From contig AJFK01000037.1 in NCBI GenBank assembly GCA_000467715.1, positions 1 through 64,000 of the forward strand: a DNA stretch of 64,000 bases, in the 5' to 3' direction. Shown here piece by piece: positions 13,311 through 22,270 of the stretch. This DNA is from Hysterium pulicare CBS 123377. Lineage: Eukaryota; Ascomycota; Dothideomycetes; Hysteriales; Hysteriaceae. The notes beneath the pieces were generated by a model, which did not search any database, had not been told where the DNA came from, and saw nothing but the letters and a program-made list of their open reading frames with translations. Position numbers and translations under genes: made by a program. Position 1 is the first letter of the stretch; every line of letters starts with the position of its first letter.

Positions 13311-13719
13311 GCACTTGCTACTGCTTTTTCTTCTTCACAATACTCCCGCTCCTTGGCCCACGGAACTCAACAAAAGACTTGGCAGGCAGTGTGCTATGCC
13401 TATCCTGTCCGTGAGTTCAACGATGCACAACGGCGGCAATGATGGGTTGAGCCTTTAAATAACTTCCCTTACCTCCACATGCTCTGCCGCATGCGTGGGT
13501 GGGAAAGTGAGCTCGAAGGAAAGGGAAGAGGGAGGACGGAGGATGGGCACCTTGATGGATGGTCTGGCTGCCGGTGCTAGAGACACTGGGTATCTTCATC
13601 GCCACTCTGTGATGTTGAGCATCTATCAAGGGGAATGATGAAGAACCGTATTACTTCATCCCGTTCCAGAACGAACCCCCTCCCGGCACGATCCCATCAT
13701 CTCCGACGCAACTCCCTCT

Positions 13720-14019
13720 CTATCGTTCTCTAGATCTCTTTGTTTGGAAGCCACCCATGAGCTGTGCGGGCTGATGATAATGAACACCCAACCCGCATTG
13801 GGCCTGCCTGATCTTCTTTCTCGCAACAAACGCACATCTGGCGGTATGCCGGAACTGGTTTTTGTTTTCCAACTCCAGCTCCATTAATTGCGCTGGAAAT
13901 GGTTGTTGGACAAGGACATGACCAGAGAGCTCATAGGCAGGGTGTCTATTGAGGATTTGGTCGATCCAGAAACATGTAACCTGCTCTCCCATTGTTTTGG
14001 ACAGCCGACGGCAAGCCAT
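13720..14019 (-). CDS. Small ORF of unknown function, left arm of a divergent promoter module
   Basis: An uninterrupted 99-codon ORF starting MACRRLSKTMGEQ. Its ATG is 80 bases downstream of a leftward TATA box (14098-14105) after a pyrimidine-rich leader. It contains TCFWIDQIL, which resembles the FWID.I core of fungal HET domains, and later HYHQPAQLMGGF, which vaguely recalls the HET Q-LMG motif. The order and the rest do not fit, so I do not call it HET. No signal peptide is seen. It could be a real small gene, a decayed duplicate, or chance. It mirrors the plus-strand ORF at 14291-14584. Confidence 0.3.
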   Translation of the reverse strand: MACRRLSKTMGEQVTCFWIDQILNRHPAYELSGHVLVQQPFPAQLMELELENKNQFRHTARCAFVARKKIRQAQCGLGVHYHQPAQLMGGFQTKRSRER

Positions 14020-14040
14020 CACCAGTGCATTGAGTTGCTT

Positions 14041-14062
14041 CTTGAAGTCTTGAGACTTCAAG
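14041..14062. repeat. Perfect 22-base palindrome
   Basis: CTTGAAGTCT and AGACTTCAAG are perfect inverted arms separated by TG. The palindrome lies in the leader between the leftward TATA box and the ATG of the 13720-14019 ORF. Confidence 0.6.
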
Positions 14063-14097
14063 TGAGGTGGTGGATTGGAGAGGGGGAAGAAGGTGGG

Positions 14098-14213
14098 TTT
14101 TATAGATGTTTCGTGGGAGAACAGGAGAGGTGGGTCACGGGGTAGACATAGCGGTGAGTATACCTGAGTATCTCCGTTCTTTTCTCTTGAAGTGGTGGTA
14201 CAGAAGATATAAA
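14098..14213. promoter_or_regulatory. Divergent promoter module (M1) of the left array
   Basis: A leftward TATA (complement of 14098-14105), the core GTCACGGGG (14134-14142) and a rightward TATAAA (14208-14213) sit within 116 bases. ORFs of 99 and 97 codons begin 80 and 83 bases downstream on each side. The same three-part layout recurs seven or more times at 56-62 kb. Confidence 0.55.
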
Positions 14214-14290
14214 GCCTACTTTTCTCAATCCTACAGATTCTCCACGAACTCTCCCAGACACAGCATCAATACCCAGTGCGGCCATCACTG

Positions 14291-14584
14291 ATGGTGGAGC
14301 GGCTTTCCGTTTTCCAAGTGAAGAAAAGGCCAATGCCAGACCGATTATGTCCGGAACACATACTTTGTTCCTCAACACCCATGTGGGAGTTGAGCATCTC
14401 AAACATCCAAAAAGACATCTCATGTGGCGGTTGCTGTGGAGGGACTAAACTTACACCAGGTCGGACTGGATGGAAGTGTTGGAGGGAGTGGGCTCCGACG
14501 AACTTTAAAAGTGAATCAGAAAAAGACATCCTACGGACCGTTAATGTTTTGGGGCTGGAAGTGATACGAAGTAAGGTACTGTAG
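14291..14584 (+). CDS. Small ORF of unknown function, right arm of a divergent promoter module
   Basis: A 97-codon ORF starting MVERLSVFQVKKRPMPD, whose ATG lies 83 bases after TATAAA at 14208. The middle has a CGGCCGG cluster. There is no signal peptide or recognised domain. FQVKK weakly resembles FQICRAKRR in a short ORF downstream of another module (60762). It overlaps antisense ORFs that I judge to be shadows. Status (gene, decayed copy or chance) is open. Confidence 0.28.
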   Translation: MVERLSVFQVKKRPMPDRLCPEHILCSSTPMWELSISNIQKDISCGGCCGGTKLTPGRTGWKCWREWAPTNFKSESEKDILRTVNVLGLEVIRSKVL

Positions 14585-14593
14585 TCCTAATCA

Positions 14594-14632
14594 CATTTGG
14601 GCTTTGGGAAAAGGATTCAAGCCAGTTCCCGC
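14594..14632 (-). repeat. Short dispersed repeat B, copy 1 (inverted)
   Basis: On the complement this reads GGGAACTGGCTTGAATCC followed by TTTTCCCAAAGCCCAAAT. It aligns without gaps over 35 bases with 16447-16483 (27 of 35 identical), and with 16277-16311. Three copies in two orientations occur within 2 kb. Confidence 0.5.
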
Positions 14633-15078
14633 TCGCGTGAGCAGTGATATCTAGCTCAAAGTCAGTACACCGTGATTCGTTCTCCTCCACTGATTCTCAA
14701 AATAACATTAGAATGATGAGTATCTTCACTATTCAACGGTTCTAGAACCTCACGATCAAGTCCGACTCCTCCGCTTCCGCTTCTACCATACTGGGGAGAT
14801 CCTGATGTAATCTGGCAAAGTTCCGCCACTCCACCACATATATCCAATGGCTGCGGGAAATATGATCTTCAACCATCCGCGCAAATCCAATCCGGAACCC
14901 ATATAGAGGAGTTCGATAGGTTTTTGAGACTCGGCCGTGATCTCTAAAACTTTAGGTTTTTGAACAGAGTCCAAAAGATTGGACCATTAATTTCGTCTTC
15001 TGGGCACCGTGAAGAAAGTCCAGAGCGGAGAGATGTTCTGGTGATTGTGGTGGGAGAATTGAGGGTGCTTGAGATGTT

Positions 15079-15084
15079 TTTATA
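15079..15084 (-). promoter_or_regulatory. Leftward TATA box in the left array
   Basis: TATAAA on the minus strand is followed by a pyrimidine-rich leader and then only very short ORFs. It lies about 940 bases from module M1 and 780 bases from the next leftward TATA at 15860. No clear TCACG core is visible beside it. Confidence 0.35.
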
Positions 15085-15859
15085 TCTGAAAATCGGGGGG
15101 ATTCCAAGAACGAGATGGACGTGTCTGGGTCAGAGGGTCCAAGGTCCTGACGTTGAACTGATTTCAAGTACTTAAGATCCAGCTGAACCTCGAAATTGAG
15201 AAGGTAGATTCAGTCTTGCTAGTTCTTTAGCGCACAGCGGAGACCACAAACCGGTTCTCGAGACATGCCATGTGGTGGAGATGAGTGTGCGGAATCAACC
15301 ATAGGCAGGACAAGTGACATGTCTCCAAGATAGCAACCGTGATGTAGAACATGGTTTGGGTTGGGTCCTTGGGCTTGGTTGGATGTATGGAGGAAGAGAA
15401 AACCACTTACACGGTGCCCCTTATTTCGGATCCATCTAGGAGCTCACCATCAGCACTACTGCGAAAACGTGAGTACTGATCTTCATCATTACATCCGTAT
15501 GGAAATTAGCGTATTCCATGGCGTACGACCACCATTCATCAACTCCTAGCTATGATTCCACTGTCCCGACGTCCCCAACCCACTCCAGCCTCTCCACCAT
15601 ATGATCGCATTGTTAGAATTTTATAGTAGCCCGATCTAGAACCCAGTAACCCTGAAATGATTGACTTGTAGATGATGAAGAAAGCCACCGTATCGATATC
15701 TAGAGGGGTTTAGTACGCTGAAGCTCCATGAAGTATCCCTGCACTATTCTCGAACGACCGGCAAGAGACATGGGCACTACGTTCTCCGGGGCTCTGATAG
15801 CGAAAGGAGCCAGCTGTTCGTGGCGGAAGAAGAAAGGAAGGGAGTAGTCGAGTGAGATA

Positions 15860-15933
15860 TTTATATGCCGGTTCAAGTGGTAAACTCTTCAGAGGGCTTT
15901 ACTAATCCAGGAACGTGATTCTCTATCACGTGG
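15860..15933. promoter_or_regulatory. Promoter-like module (M2) of the left array
   Basis: A leftward TATAAA (15860-15865) lies 60 bases from TCACGTGG (15926-15933), with a second ACGTGA just before it (15913). A rightward TATA is not convincing (CTTTAAG near 15974). The minus leader is pyrimidine-rich. No ORF of useful length follows on either side. Confidence 0.4.
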
Positions 15934-16276
15934 CTGTTCTCTCCCTACCAAAGTATTGCCTCGTTCCCAATACCTTTAAGAACACCCTTTCCCCTCTTGC
16001 CAATGCTTCCTTCTTCACAAGAAACTTCACTGTTGTGGAGTTCAACAAAAATTACAGAAGATGATACACATGCTCGTCTGCTTCGGGGGTTCGTTAGATT
16101 GGAGTGAAGAATCCTGCATGGTTCCAATAACCACGATGGCAAGCCCTATGCGATGACTGGTCAGAACGACTAAAGCTTCTATACCAGTGTCTTCCAAAGA
16201 TAAGAAAGGAGAAGTATTCTTCAGGGCACTTAGAAAGACTACAAGAAAGTAGAAATTGAATCATGCTCTTACAGAT

Positions 16277-16311
16277 GCGAACTGGATTTGTCCCGTTTCC
16301 CAAAGCCTAAT
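16277..16311 (+). repeat. Short dispersed repeat B, copy 2
   Basis: Begins GCGAACTGGATTTG and ends TTTCCCAAAGCCTAAT. It shares 27 of 35 positions with 16447-16483, and the similarity continues more weakly for about 70 bases on either copy. Confidence 0.5.
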
Positions 16312-16446
16312 TGCTCGGTGTGCGCCGTGGGATACGTCTGAAAGCTCTTGTAACAGTATGCCCGGTAAGTAGATAAAGAAACTGTATTTCCCAGAGGCAT
16401 ATATATACTGTCAGGAAAATCAAGAACTGGACCATGCCCTCGCGGC

Positions 16447-16483
16447 CACGAACTGGATTTCATCCTTTTCCCAAAGTTCAATC
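16447..16483 (+). repeat. Short dispersed repeat B, copy 3
   Basis: Begins CACGAACTGGATTTC and ends CCTTTTCCCAAAGTTCAATC. It is the tandem partner, 170 bases away, of the copy at 16277. Confidence 0.5.
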
Positions 16484-16614
16484 CATCCACATGCGCCCAG
16501 GACACCATTCTATCTTTCCCTTTCCGATAGCTCCCAAACCTCAAAACATTGCAGGCTAGCAGAAGGTACTTTACTTTTTATAAATGCACTTACGTTTAAT
16601 TTAAAACTTTGGAA

Positions 16615-16995
16615 ATGGCTTCATTAAGACGTTCACAGACATCGAAACGCGCCTCTGGGGTTGCGGGCGCCCAGATCTCTAGGAGCCCCCAGTCTGAGCC
16701 TGCGGTAAAGCGTGCTCGAACTGAGGTAAGTCTTCCCAAGCCTGAGCCTCCTGCTGTGAAGCGTGCTCCGCTAGCATCAAGTGATCCCAATGCCTCTACA
16801 AAACCCTCCAAAAGCCTCGCCGATGTCCTCAAACCGTCGACATTCAAGCGTCCCGCCAATAAGCCGGAGCATCAGAACCCAGCCGCGAATATGAATATTA
16901 CGGCGGAGAAGTCCACCAGCTTGGCGAGGATGATGAATACTTCGGCAGAGACGTTGAAGCTAAAGAGCTTCAGATTGCCATTGAGCGTTCTTTGA
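16615..16995 (+). pseudogene. Basic/proline-rich ORF with a frame break before a UIM-like segment
   Basis: A 126-codon ORF starts MASLRRSQTSKRASG, 30 bases after a rightward TATAAA (16579-16584). It carries a two-copy internal repeat (EPAVKRAR / PPAVKRAP), followed by KSLADVLKPSTFKRP. Near 16870 the coding character moves to the +2 frame, which reads EYYGGEVHQLGEDDEYFGRD and then AKELQIAIERSLKEG, a good match to a ubiquitin-interacting motif. That frame stops near 17045. I see no splice site pair that joins the frames, so a decayed copy of a host gene fragment is likelier than an intact gene. Further on, an Asp run (17171-17200) and CSTCRPQHEKY-like text lie in other frames. Parent family not recognised. 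Confidence 0.4.
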
Positions 16996-17322
16996 AAGAG
17001 GGTATTATTTCCTGGAAAGGACTGCTGGTTGGTAGTAGCCAATAATAGATGTAGCACCTGTCGTCCCCAACATGAGAAGTATAGGACTCTCCCACCAAAC
17101 CTCAACCCTTCCAGCGTTGTCCCTAGGGGTTCGTCCTTTCATACTCTCCAGCGGCCGTCCAGTCGAGGACGACGATGATGATGACGATGACGATTTGTCG
17201 CTCCCGCCACGGCAGTGCAGGCCACAGCGGCCTCCGTCACAGCAGCCTTCAAATGGGTACGTTGGCTTTGTGCCGTTCGATATGAACAGATCGTCCTTTC
17301 AATAAGCAATACTGCTTACAAT

Positions 17323-17595
17323 GGGTGTAACACTTCCTTGGAATCTGGGCTGCGCACCTATTTCGGAACAACTTTTCTGGGCTGGGCGCGTATACGATTG
17401 AGTTTGGCACTATGGTTCTTGAGGAGTATCTAGCCCTTACCGGACGTTGGAACTGTTGTCTGCAAAGGTCTCTAGTTTGGATTGTGTAGGAAAAGAGATA
17501 CTGGAATTAATAGGATTATGACACCTGTTGTGTGCTCTTGGCAACAAGAGATACCGTTTAGTGACAGCGACGGAAAGCCAGTATATAGAGGGTAT
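17323..17595 (+). repeat. Dispersed repeat A, copy 2
   Basis: Partner of 13051-13310 in the same orientation, 4.27 kb away. It ends with TATATAG (17582-17588) about where copy 1 has its TATAAA. The copies bracket the left array and stop short of RNH201. Confidence 0.6.
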
Positions 17596-17821
17596 TCAGG
17601 ACTTCGATTACATCCTATTATTTGCCTTGCATTTCCGGGTCTCCTCTTCTTGGGAACAGGTAAGGGTGGAGATACTATCATTTTCTCGCGGAACATACTT
17701 CTTGGAATGAAATTTTGCACTTATGTTTGCCCACAGGCCTGTATCTTCACCATAATAATGCAGGACGGGGGCAGTTTAGTGCCATGTTATCGGTTATATT
17801 TCGGGTGAATGTTCTTCCGCG

Positions 17822-17827
17822 ACGCGT
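17822..17827. promoter_or_regulatory. ACGCGT (MCB-type) site upstream of RNH201
   Basis: A full ACGCGT lies about 95 bases before the RNH201 start, followed closely by GTCGCGTC. It matches the MBF-bound MCB element of replication genes. The assignment is by motif only. Confidence 0.45.
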
Positions 17828-17922
17828 TCTCGTCGCGTCTTCCCAATATCACTTTTCCAGACCACCAAATCGATTTCAGATAATTCGAAGCATGCAACAA
17901 CTGCAATTGCAAACGTACCACA

Positions 17923-19010
17923 ATGACAGAAATATCGGAAGATACCCCTATGGAAACCCAAGAAATCGAACAAGAAACACCCACAGAAGATGTCTTTATG
18001 GCGCCTTCAGTCATTAAATCCGACGTCCTGTCCGGAAGATCATATTCGCATTACTCTCCCATACCCTCCATGATAAGCGGTAATATGTCGGAAGAATGCG
18101 TTCTTGGTGTGGATGAAGCAGGAAGAGGACCTGTTCTAGGTATTTCATCCTCATTTCCACCTCATATTCAGGACTCAATCCTGATATGAACTATGCATGC
18201 TAACGAAGAACAGGTCCAATGGTCTACGCCCTCTTCTACCTCCCAAAAGAGCTTCACCACTCCCTCCTAGCCCAAACCCACCACTTCGACGACTCGAAAG
18301 TCCTCACCCCCGCCGTGCGCTCCTCTCTCATGGAAACCCTCTGCACCCTTTCCACAGATCTCTTTCAATGCTGCGGCTGGGCCACAAAGCTCCTCTCCCC
18401 GCGCGACATCTCCTCCGGCATGCTCCACCCCACCTCCGCCTACAATCTAAACGCGCAAGCCATGGACGCCACAATAGAACTCATAAGACAAGTCTTCGCA
18501 CTGGGCGTCAACGTAACAGAAATCTACATCGACACAATCGGCAGGCCAGAAACATACCAGAAGAAACTTGAACGTATATTCCCCGTTGCCAAGATCACGG
18601 TTGCGAAAAAAGCGGACTCGCTATACCCGTGCGTCTCGGCCGCAAGTGTGTGTGCTAAAGTAACGAGGGATGCTGCGTTGGATGTGTCGTATGAAGCCTA
18701 TGGTGAAGGTGGGTGTGAGGGAGTTGGGGAAGGATGGGGCTCGGGGTATCCGTCTGATGCTAGGACCTCAGGATGGTTGAAGAGGAATATGGATCCAGTG
18801 TTTGGGTGGGGGACGGAGTGCAGGTTTAGTTGGGGAACGGCGAAGGAGTTGTTAGAGGGTAAGAGTGCGGGGGTTAAGGTGGAGTGGCCAGAGGAGGATG
18901 ATGAGAATGGGATGAGGATGACGGACTTCTTCTCTAGAGAGAGGGAAGATGGGCAAGAGAGTGAGCTGGCGGGTTGGTATGGGAGGAGAGTCACCGAGGA
19001 GGTGTTTTGA
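17923..19010 (+). CDS. RNH201: Ribonuclease H2 catalytic subunit A
   Basis: Removes ribonucleotides from DNA and degrades RNA in RNA:DNA hybrids, as part of the nuclear RNase H2 trimer. Exons 17923-18139 and 18214-19010 give 338 codons (337 aa). The intron splits the Gly codon of DEAGRGPVLG, the type 2 RNase H motif (Asp64, Glu65). Further active-site blocks are DDSKVLT (DSK at 99-101), EIYIDTIG (Asp179) and KADSLYPCVSAASVCAKVTRD with Asp207. The C-terminal half has the eukaryote-specific SGYPSDART and FSWGTAKELLE blocks. The first ~58 residues are a hydrophilic extension common in fungi. The start is the first in-frame ATG after the CT-rich leader. It is convergent with SAE2, with 265 bases between stops. 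Confidence 0.95.
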
Positions 19011-19275
19011 AGAAGACAAACTATCCTGTTTTATTTCTATGACTTAATGGATGCTTCGATACCCGGACAGCATGCAGAATGATTTGAGTAGATATGCGTG
19101 ATATGCCGTTAGTGCTGTTATGCGTCTTGCGAATCTTGGAAGTAAAAATCTCATAACCCTAGCCATGTCCTGCCATTGTTCCGCTATGCAACGCTTTCCC
19201 ATCCTGACTCATAACGCCATGCCAATCTATTCATTCATTTAACATCAGGCGCACATACCGACATCCCACACTTTA

Positions 19276-21849
19276 TCACTCGTCCCTGAACAGCCACTTA
19301 CCACCCTTCCTCATCGCCTCTCTCCACCTCGACTCAACCCTCTCCCTCTCCATTTGCTCCGCCTTCTTTCTATCCTCCAACTGCTCTTGCGTCGTCGGAA
19401 AATCCGCTCTCCAAAAACCAGGTGGTGTATTCTGCCTCTCATATGCATGTCTATGTCTACCATGCTTGTCTGCCAAGTATCTCGTTCTGGCTTGCAAAAC
19501 CAGCTCATCTTTCTCTTCATTCGTCATTTGAGAGAGTCTCATCGTGTCGTATGCATCTCCAAGGAAATCTTCGAGCAGCGTGTCCTCTTGAGAGGAGGAG
19601 AGGGGAGCTAGAGTCGATGCGACAGTGCGAAAGGTCGAGCCGCAACATTCGGGCTTCGTACAGCCGGGGAGACAGGCGCGGGCCGAGTGGTTGCGGACGG
19701 TTTCGCTGAAGGCATAGCTGTAACCGTGGTTGTACGCTGGGTTTGGCTTGAAGTCTTCGAGATCGAGTGCGGAAAGAGGCTTAGTCCGAAGGGGAGTAAG
19801 AGATGAGCGAGAGTTCGGGCGAGAGTTTGTTTGCGGCCCTTTTCGAGAGCCTGGACGAGAGACTGGATTTGCGCCTTGACGAGATCCTGGACGTGAAGCA
19901 GAAGCTCGTGGTGAGCGCGACGGTGTAGCTTTAGATCTTGTGTGGTTGTTTGCTAGTTCTGATGGCTTACTCGCGGTGTCTGGGGGAGTGGGCATTTGGA
20001 GTGGAATCGCCTTTGTGCTGACTGGTGTTGAGCTATCAGCAGCATTACTTTTTTCAAGACTCCACTTCGGCCCGAGTTTACGGCGATTCCACTCTGCTCT
20101 CGCAGCATTTGGAGTTAGTGTTGACGGAGACTTGTTCGGATTGACATCCTCTCTTCGCGGAGGAGCATCTTCTCCAGATTCTGACATTAAATTAAACTTG
20201 AAGTTATGTCGCTCTCTGTCCTTCCTTTGGCGTTTGGCTGGCGGCGCTTTGTTGTCGGGAACTGGGAGGGTATTCGGATCGAGCGGTAGTAACACGCCAT
20301 TGGGGTTCTCAGCTAGCAACTGCTTGAGAGTCGCCGGCTCACTAAGGGCTCGGTCTTCAGAATTCATATTTGGTTCGTGATCGGACGGTATTAGGGAAAC
20401 AGTCGGAGGGTCTATCTTTGTCCTTCTTTGGGCATCCTCCAATGCCTCATTCTTTACGACTGATAACGGTAGGCTGGTAGACCGCTCTTGGTGTAAAATG
20501 GCTGTTTTCGAATGCTCATATTGGTTCCTGATCCGGCGCTGGTACCTCATCTCGTCACGTTTTCTAGGTGTGGCAATAATCTTCAACCCAAGATCGTCAA
20601 GGTCTAGTGTCTCTTTACGAGTGAGGGCCTGCGGAAAAGATTGAGCTACTGGCGAACCAGTTTGCTCTTCTTCTTTGATCCTAATAGGTGCCGTAGGCGT
20701 TCCTTCTACTGCCCCTCTTTCATCAAATACCGAAAACCTTGAATTGTTCCGCCGCTTGCGTTTGAGAGATCTCGCAGAGACAAAGATTGGCACACTGTCA
20801 TCTTCATCAGGAAGACTACTCCCTTGAATGGGTCTTGGTTCGTTTGGATCTGGGAAATCGTCCTGTGTGGAAGCGTCGGAATGAATTCTACTCGAAGTGG
20901 GCACCCTTCCCACGACACTTGACGTATCAAATGTTATACCTGTCCATGCTTCATGAGGTTCAATAGGCAAATTGTTCGGATCCATCATGCTCGATGCGTG
21001 GCCTTGAAGCCCCGTGTTTGGTAGGTATGGTTCCTCCGGAAACTCTGCATCTTCTTCCCTGGGAGGCATATCAAGGTTGCCCAACTCCATTGCCAGGACA
21101 TGATGATTTTGCGGGCTGCTGAGTCTGCCCTCAAGAGATGGAAGTAGATGGAGAGACGAATGTTGTCCAGCCATTGAAGCATCCGTGGGAATCTTTGGCG
21201 TTTGTAAAAGGGTATTGTCATTTGCGGGGTCCGAAGTGGGCACCGTCTTCGAGTCTCTTGGATTCTCGGACTCTGCCCTCTCCCTTTTATGCTTTTGTTT
21301 ATCCGCATAACGTTGCCACTCTTTGACGCTATCCTTCATTTCTCTGTACTTCTCTTCAAGTAACAGGTTCTTCTGTTTGATTCTCTCGAATCCTCTGCTC
21401 GTTTCACGATACTGTGACCGCAATTTTTCATACTTGTCAGTAAGCTTTTTGTAGTCCACCCACGGGACCGCGAAATTTTGTGAGTCGTCTGTCTCTTTCC
21501 TGTCTTCTCCCTTGGATGATTGATTTTCGGGAGATTTGTTCGACTCATGTGTCAAATTGCCTGGCTTTTCAACGACAATTTGTGGCTGTGTCGATCCTGT
21601 GGCTTGGGCCTTCAATCTGCTGTTTTCGGCGACGAGTTCAACATTCTGCTGTATAAGCCCGTTCATATGCTTCAGCAGATTTTGAATTTCGCGGTCCTCT
21701 GAAATAGTTTTAATATAGCGAACTAGAGCGGAGGAGAAACAAGAATTCTTACTCTTTACTAACTCATTCTGCATGCTCGCAACAGACAGCGCCACGTCGG
21801 GGGTGTCTCCTACCAAAGGACTCCCATGCAGTCTTTGCCTTGCTTCCAT
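19276..21849 (-). CDS. SAE2: Sae2/CtIP/Ctp1 DNA end-resection activator
   Basis: Cofactor of the Mre11 nuclease complex that starts resection of double-strand breaks. Exons 21753-21849 and 19276-21698 on the complement give 840 codons (839 aa). The 54-base intron keeps frame, so unspliced ORFs read through it; it has a GTAAGA donor and TTTCAG acceptor, and splicing restores ELVKKDREIQNLL. The N-terminal part is a coiled coil (about 30-180), which in the family tetramerises. The middle is long, disordered and Ser/Pro-rich. The C-terminal ~150 residues are the conserved Sae2/CtIP domain: a Cys cluster (ACLPGCTKPECC) and the RHRHAYERQNTPPGFW block that contacts DNA. Two ACGCG half-sites lie upstream, near 22104-22116. 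Confidence 0.92.
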   Translation of the reverse strand: MEARQRLHGSPLVGDTPDVALSVASMQNELVKSKNSCFSSALVRYIKTISEDREIQNLLKHMNGLIQQNVELVAENSRLKAQATGSTQPQIVVEKPGNLTHESNKSPENQSSKGEDRKETDDSQNFAVPWVDYKKLTDKYEKLRSQYRETSRGFERIKQKNLLLEEKYREMKDSVKEWQRYADKQKHKRERAESENPRDSKTVPTSDPANDNTLLQTPKIPTDASMAGQHSSLHLLPSLEGRLSSPQNHHVLAMELGNLDMPPREEDAEFPEEPYLPNTGLQGHASSMMDPNNLPIEPHEAWTGITFDTSSVVGRVPTSSRIHSDASTQDDFPDPNEPRPIQGSSLPDEDDSVPIFVSARSLKRKRRNNSRFSVFDERGAVEGTPTAPIRIKEEEQTGSPVAQSFPQALTRKETLDLDDLGLKIIATPRKRDEMRYQRRIRNQYEHSKTAILHQERSTSLPLSVVKNEALEDAQRRTKIDPPTVSLIPSDHEPNMNSEDRALSEPATLKQLLAENPNGVLLPLDPNTLPVPDNKAPPAKRQRKDRERHNFKFNLMSESGEDAPPRREDVNPNKSPSTLTPNAARAEWNRRKLGPKWSLEKSNAADSSTPVSTKAIPLQMPTPPDTASKPSELANNHTRSKATPSRSPRASASRPGSRQGANPVSRPGSRKGPQTNSRPNSRSSLTPLRTKPLSALDLEDFKPNPAYNHGYSYAFSETVRNHSARACLPGCTKPECCGSTFRTVASTLAPLSSSQEDTLLEDFLGDAYDTMRLSQMTNEEKDELVLQARTRYLADKHGRHRHAYERQNTPPGFWRADFPTTQEQLEDRKKAEQMERERVESRWREAMRKGGKWLFRDE

Positions 21850-21923
21850 GGCATACTCAGTAGTGGTAGCTCGTCGGGTCCGACACGTTGGCTGCGTTCA
21901 AGACAAGATCGGAGGACAGAGTG

Positions 21924-22090
21924 TGGTGTTTTCGTGGACAAAGTCCGTTGTTTTCATGGACAAAGTCCGTTGTTTTCATGGACAAAGTCTGTTGTTTTCA
22001 TGGACAAAGTCTGGTGTTTTCATGGACAAAGTCTAGTGTTTTCATGGAAAAGCCCACTTCTTCGTGGACAACGTCCACTGTTTTGGTAAC
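21924..22090 (+). repeat. 22-base minisatellite in a divergent promoter
   Basis: Seven tandem units of 22 bases plus a partial eighth, with core TTTTCATGGACAAAGTC. Units 1-5 are almost identical; units 6, 7 and the partial one are progressively diverged. It fills much of the 421-base space between the SAE2 start (21849) and the F-box gene start (22271). The period is not a multiple of three and no long ORF spans it, so it is not coding. Confidence 0.9.
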
Positions 22091-22270
22091 AATGTGCTGG
22101 ATGACGCGCAGACGCGAGGTCACGCATAGGCAGCGCCCTGGCACTTGCTTGTTTTGCGCTAAGCTGCTTCCGACTAAGTGGCAACTAATCGATAAGACAT
22201 CGCAAATGTCCCATACAAAGGTATTCTTCGTGAACGCAACAGTAGTGATCGACGCACTCCCTTTACGAGC

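Noticed and set aside
13720-14019. Assignment of the left-array ORF to the HET domain family
   Set aside because: Only FWID.I and a loose Q-LMG match; spacing and the remaining HET motifs are absent, so the family name was not used.
21924-22090. Repeat block considered as a CRISPR-like array or coding repeat
   Set aside because: Units are contiguous without spacers and the period (22) is not a multiple of three. It is a plain minisatellite in a eukaryotic promoter.
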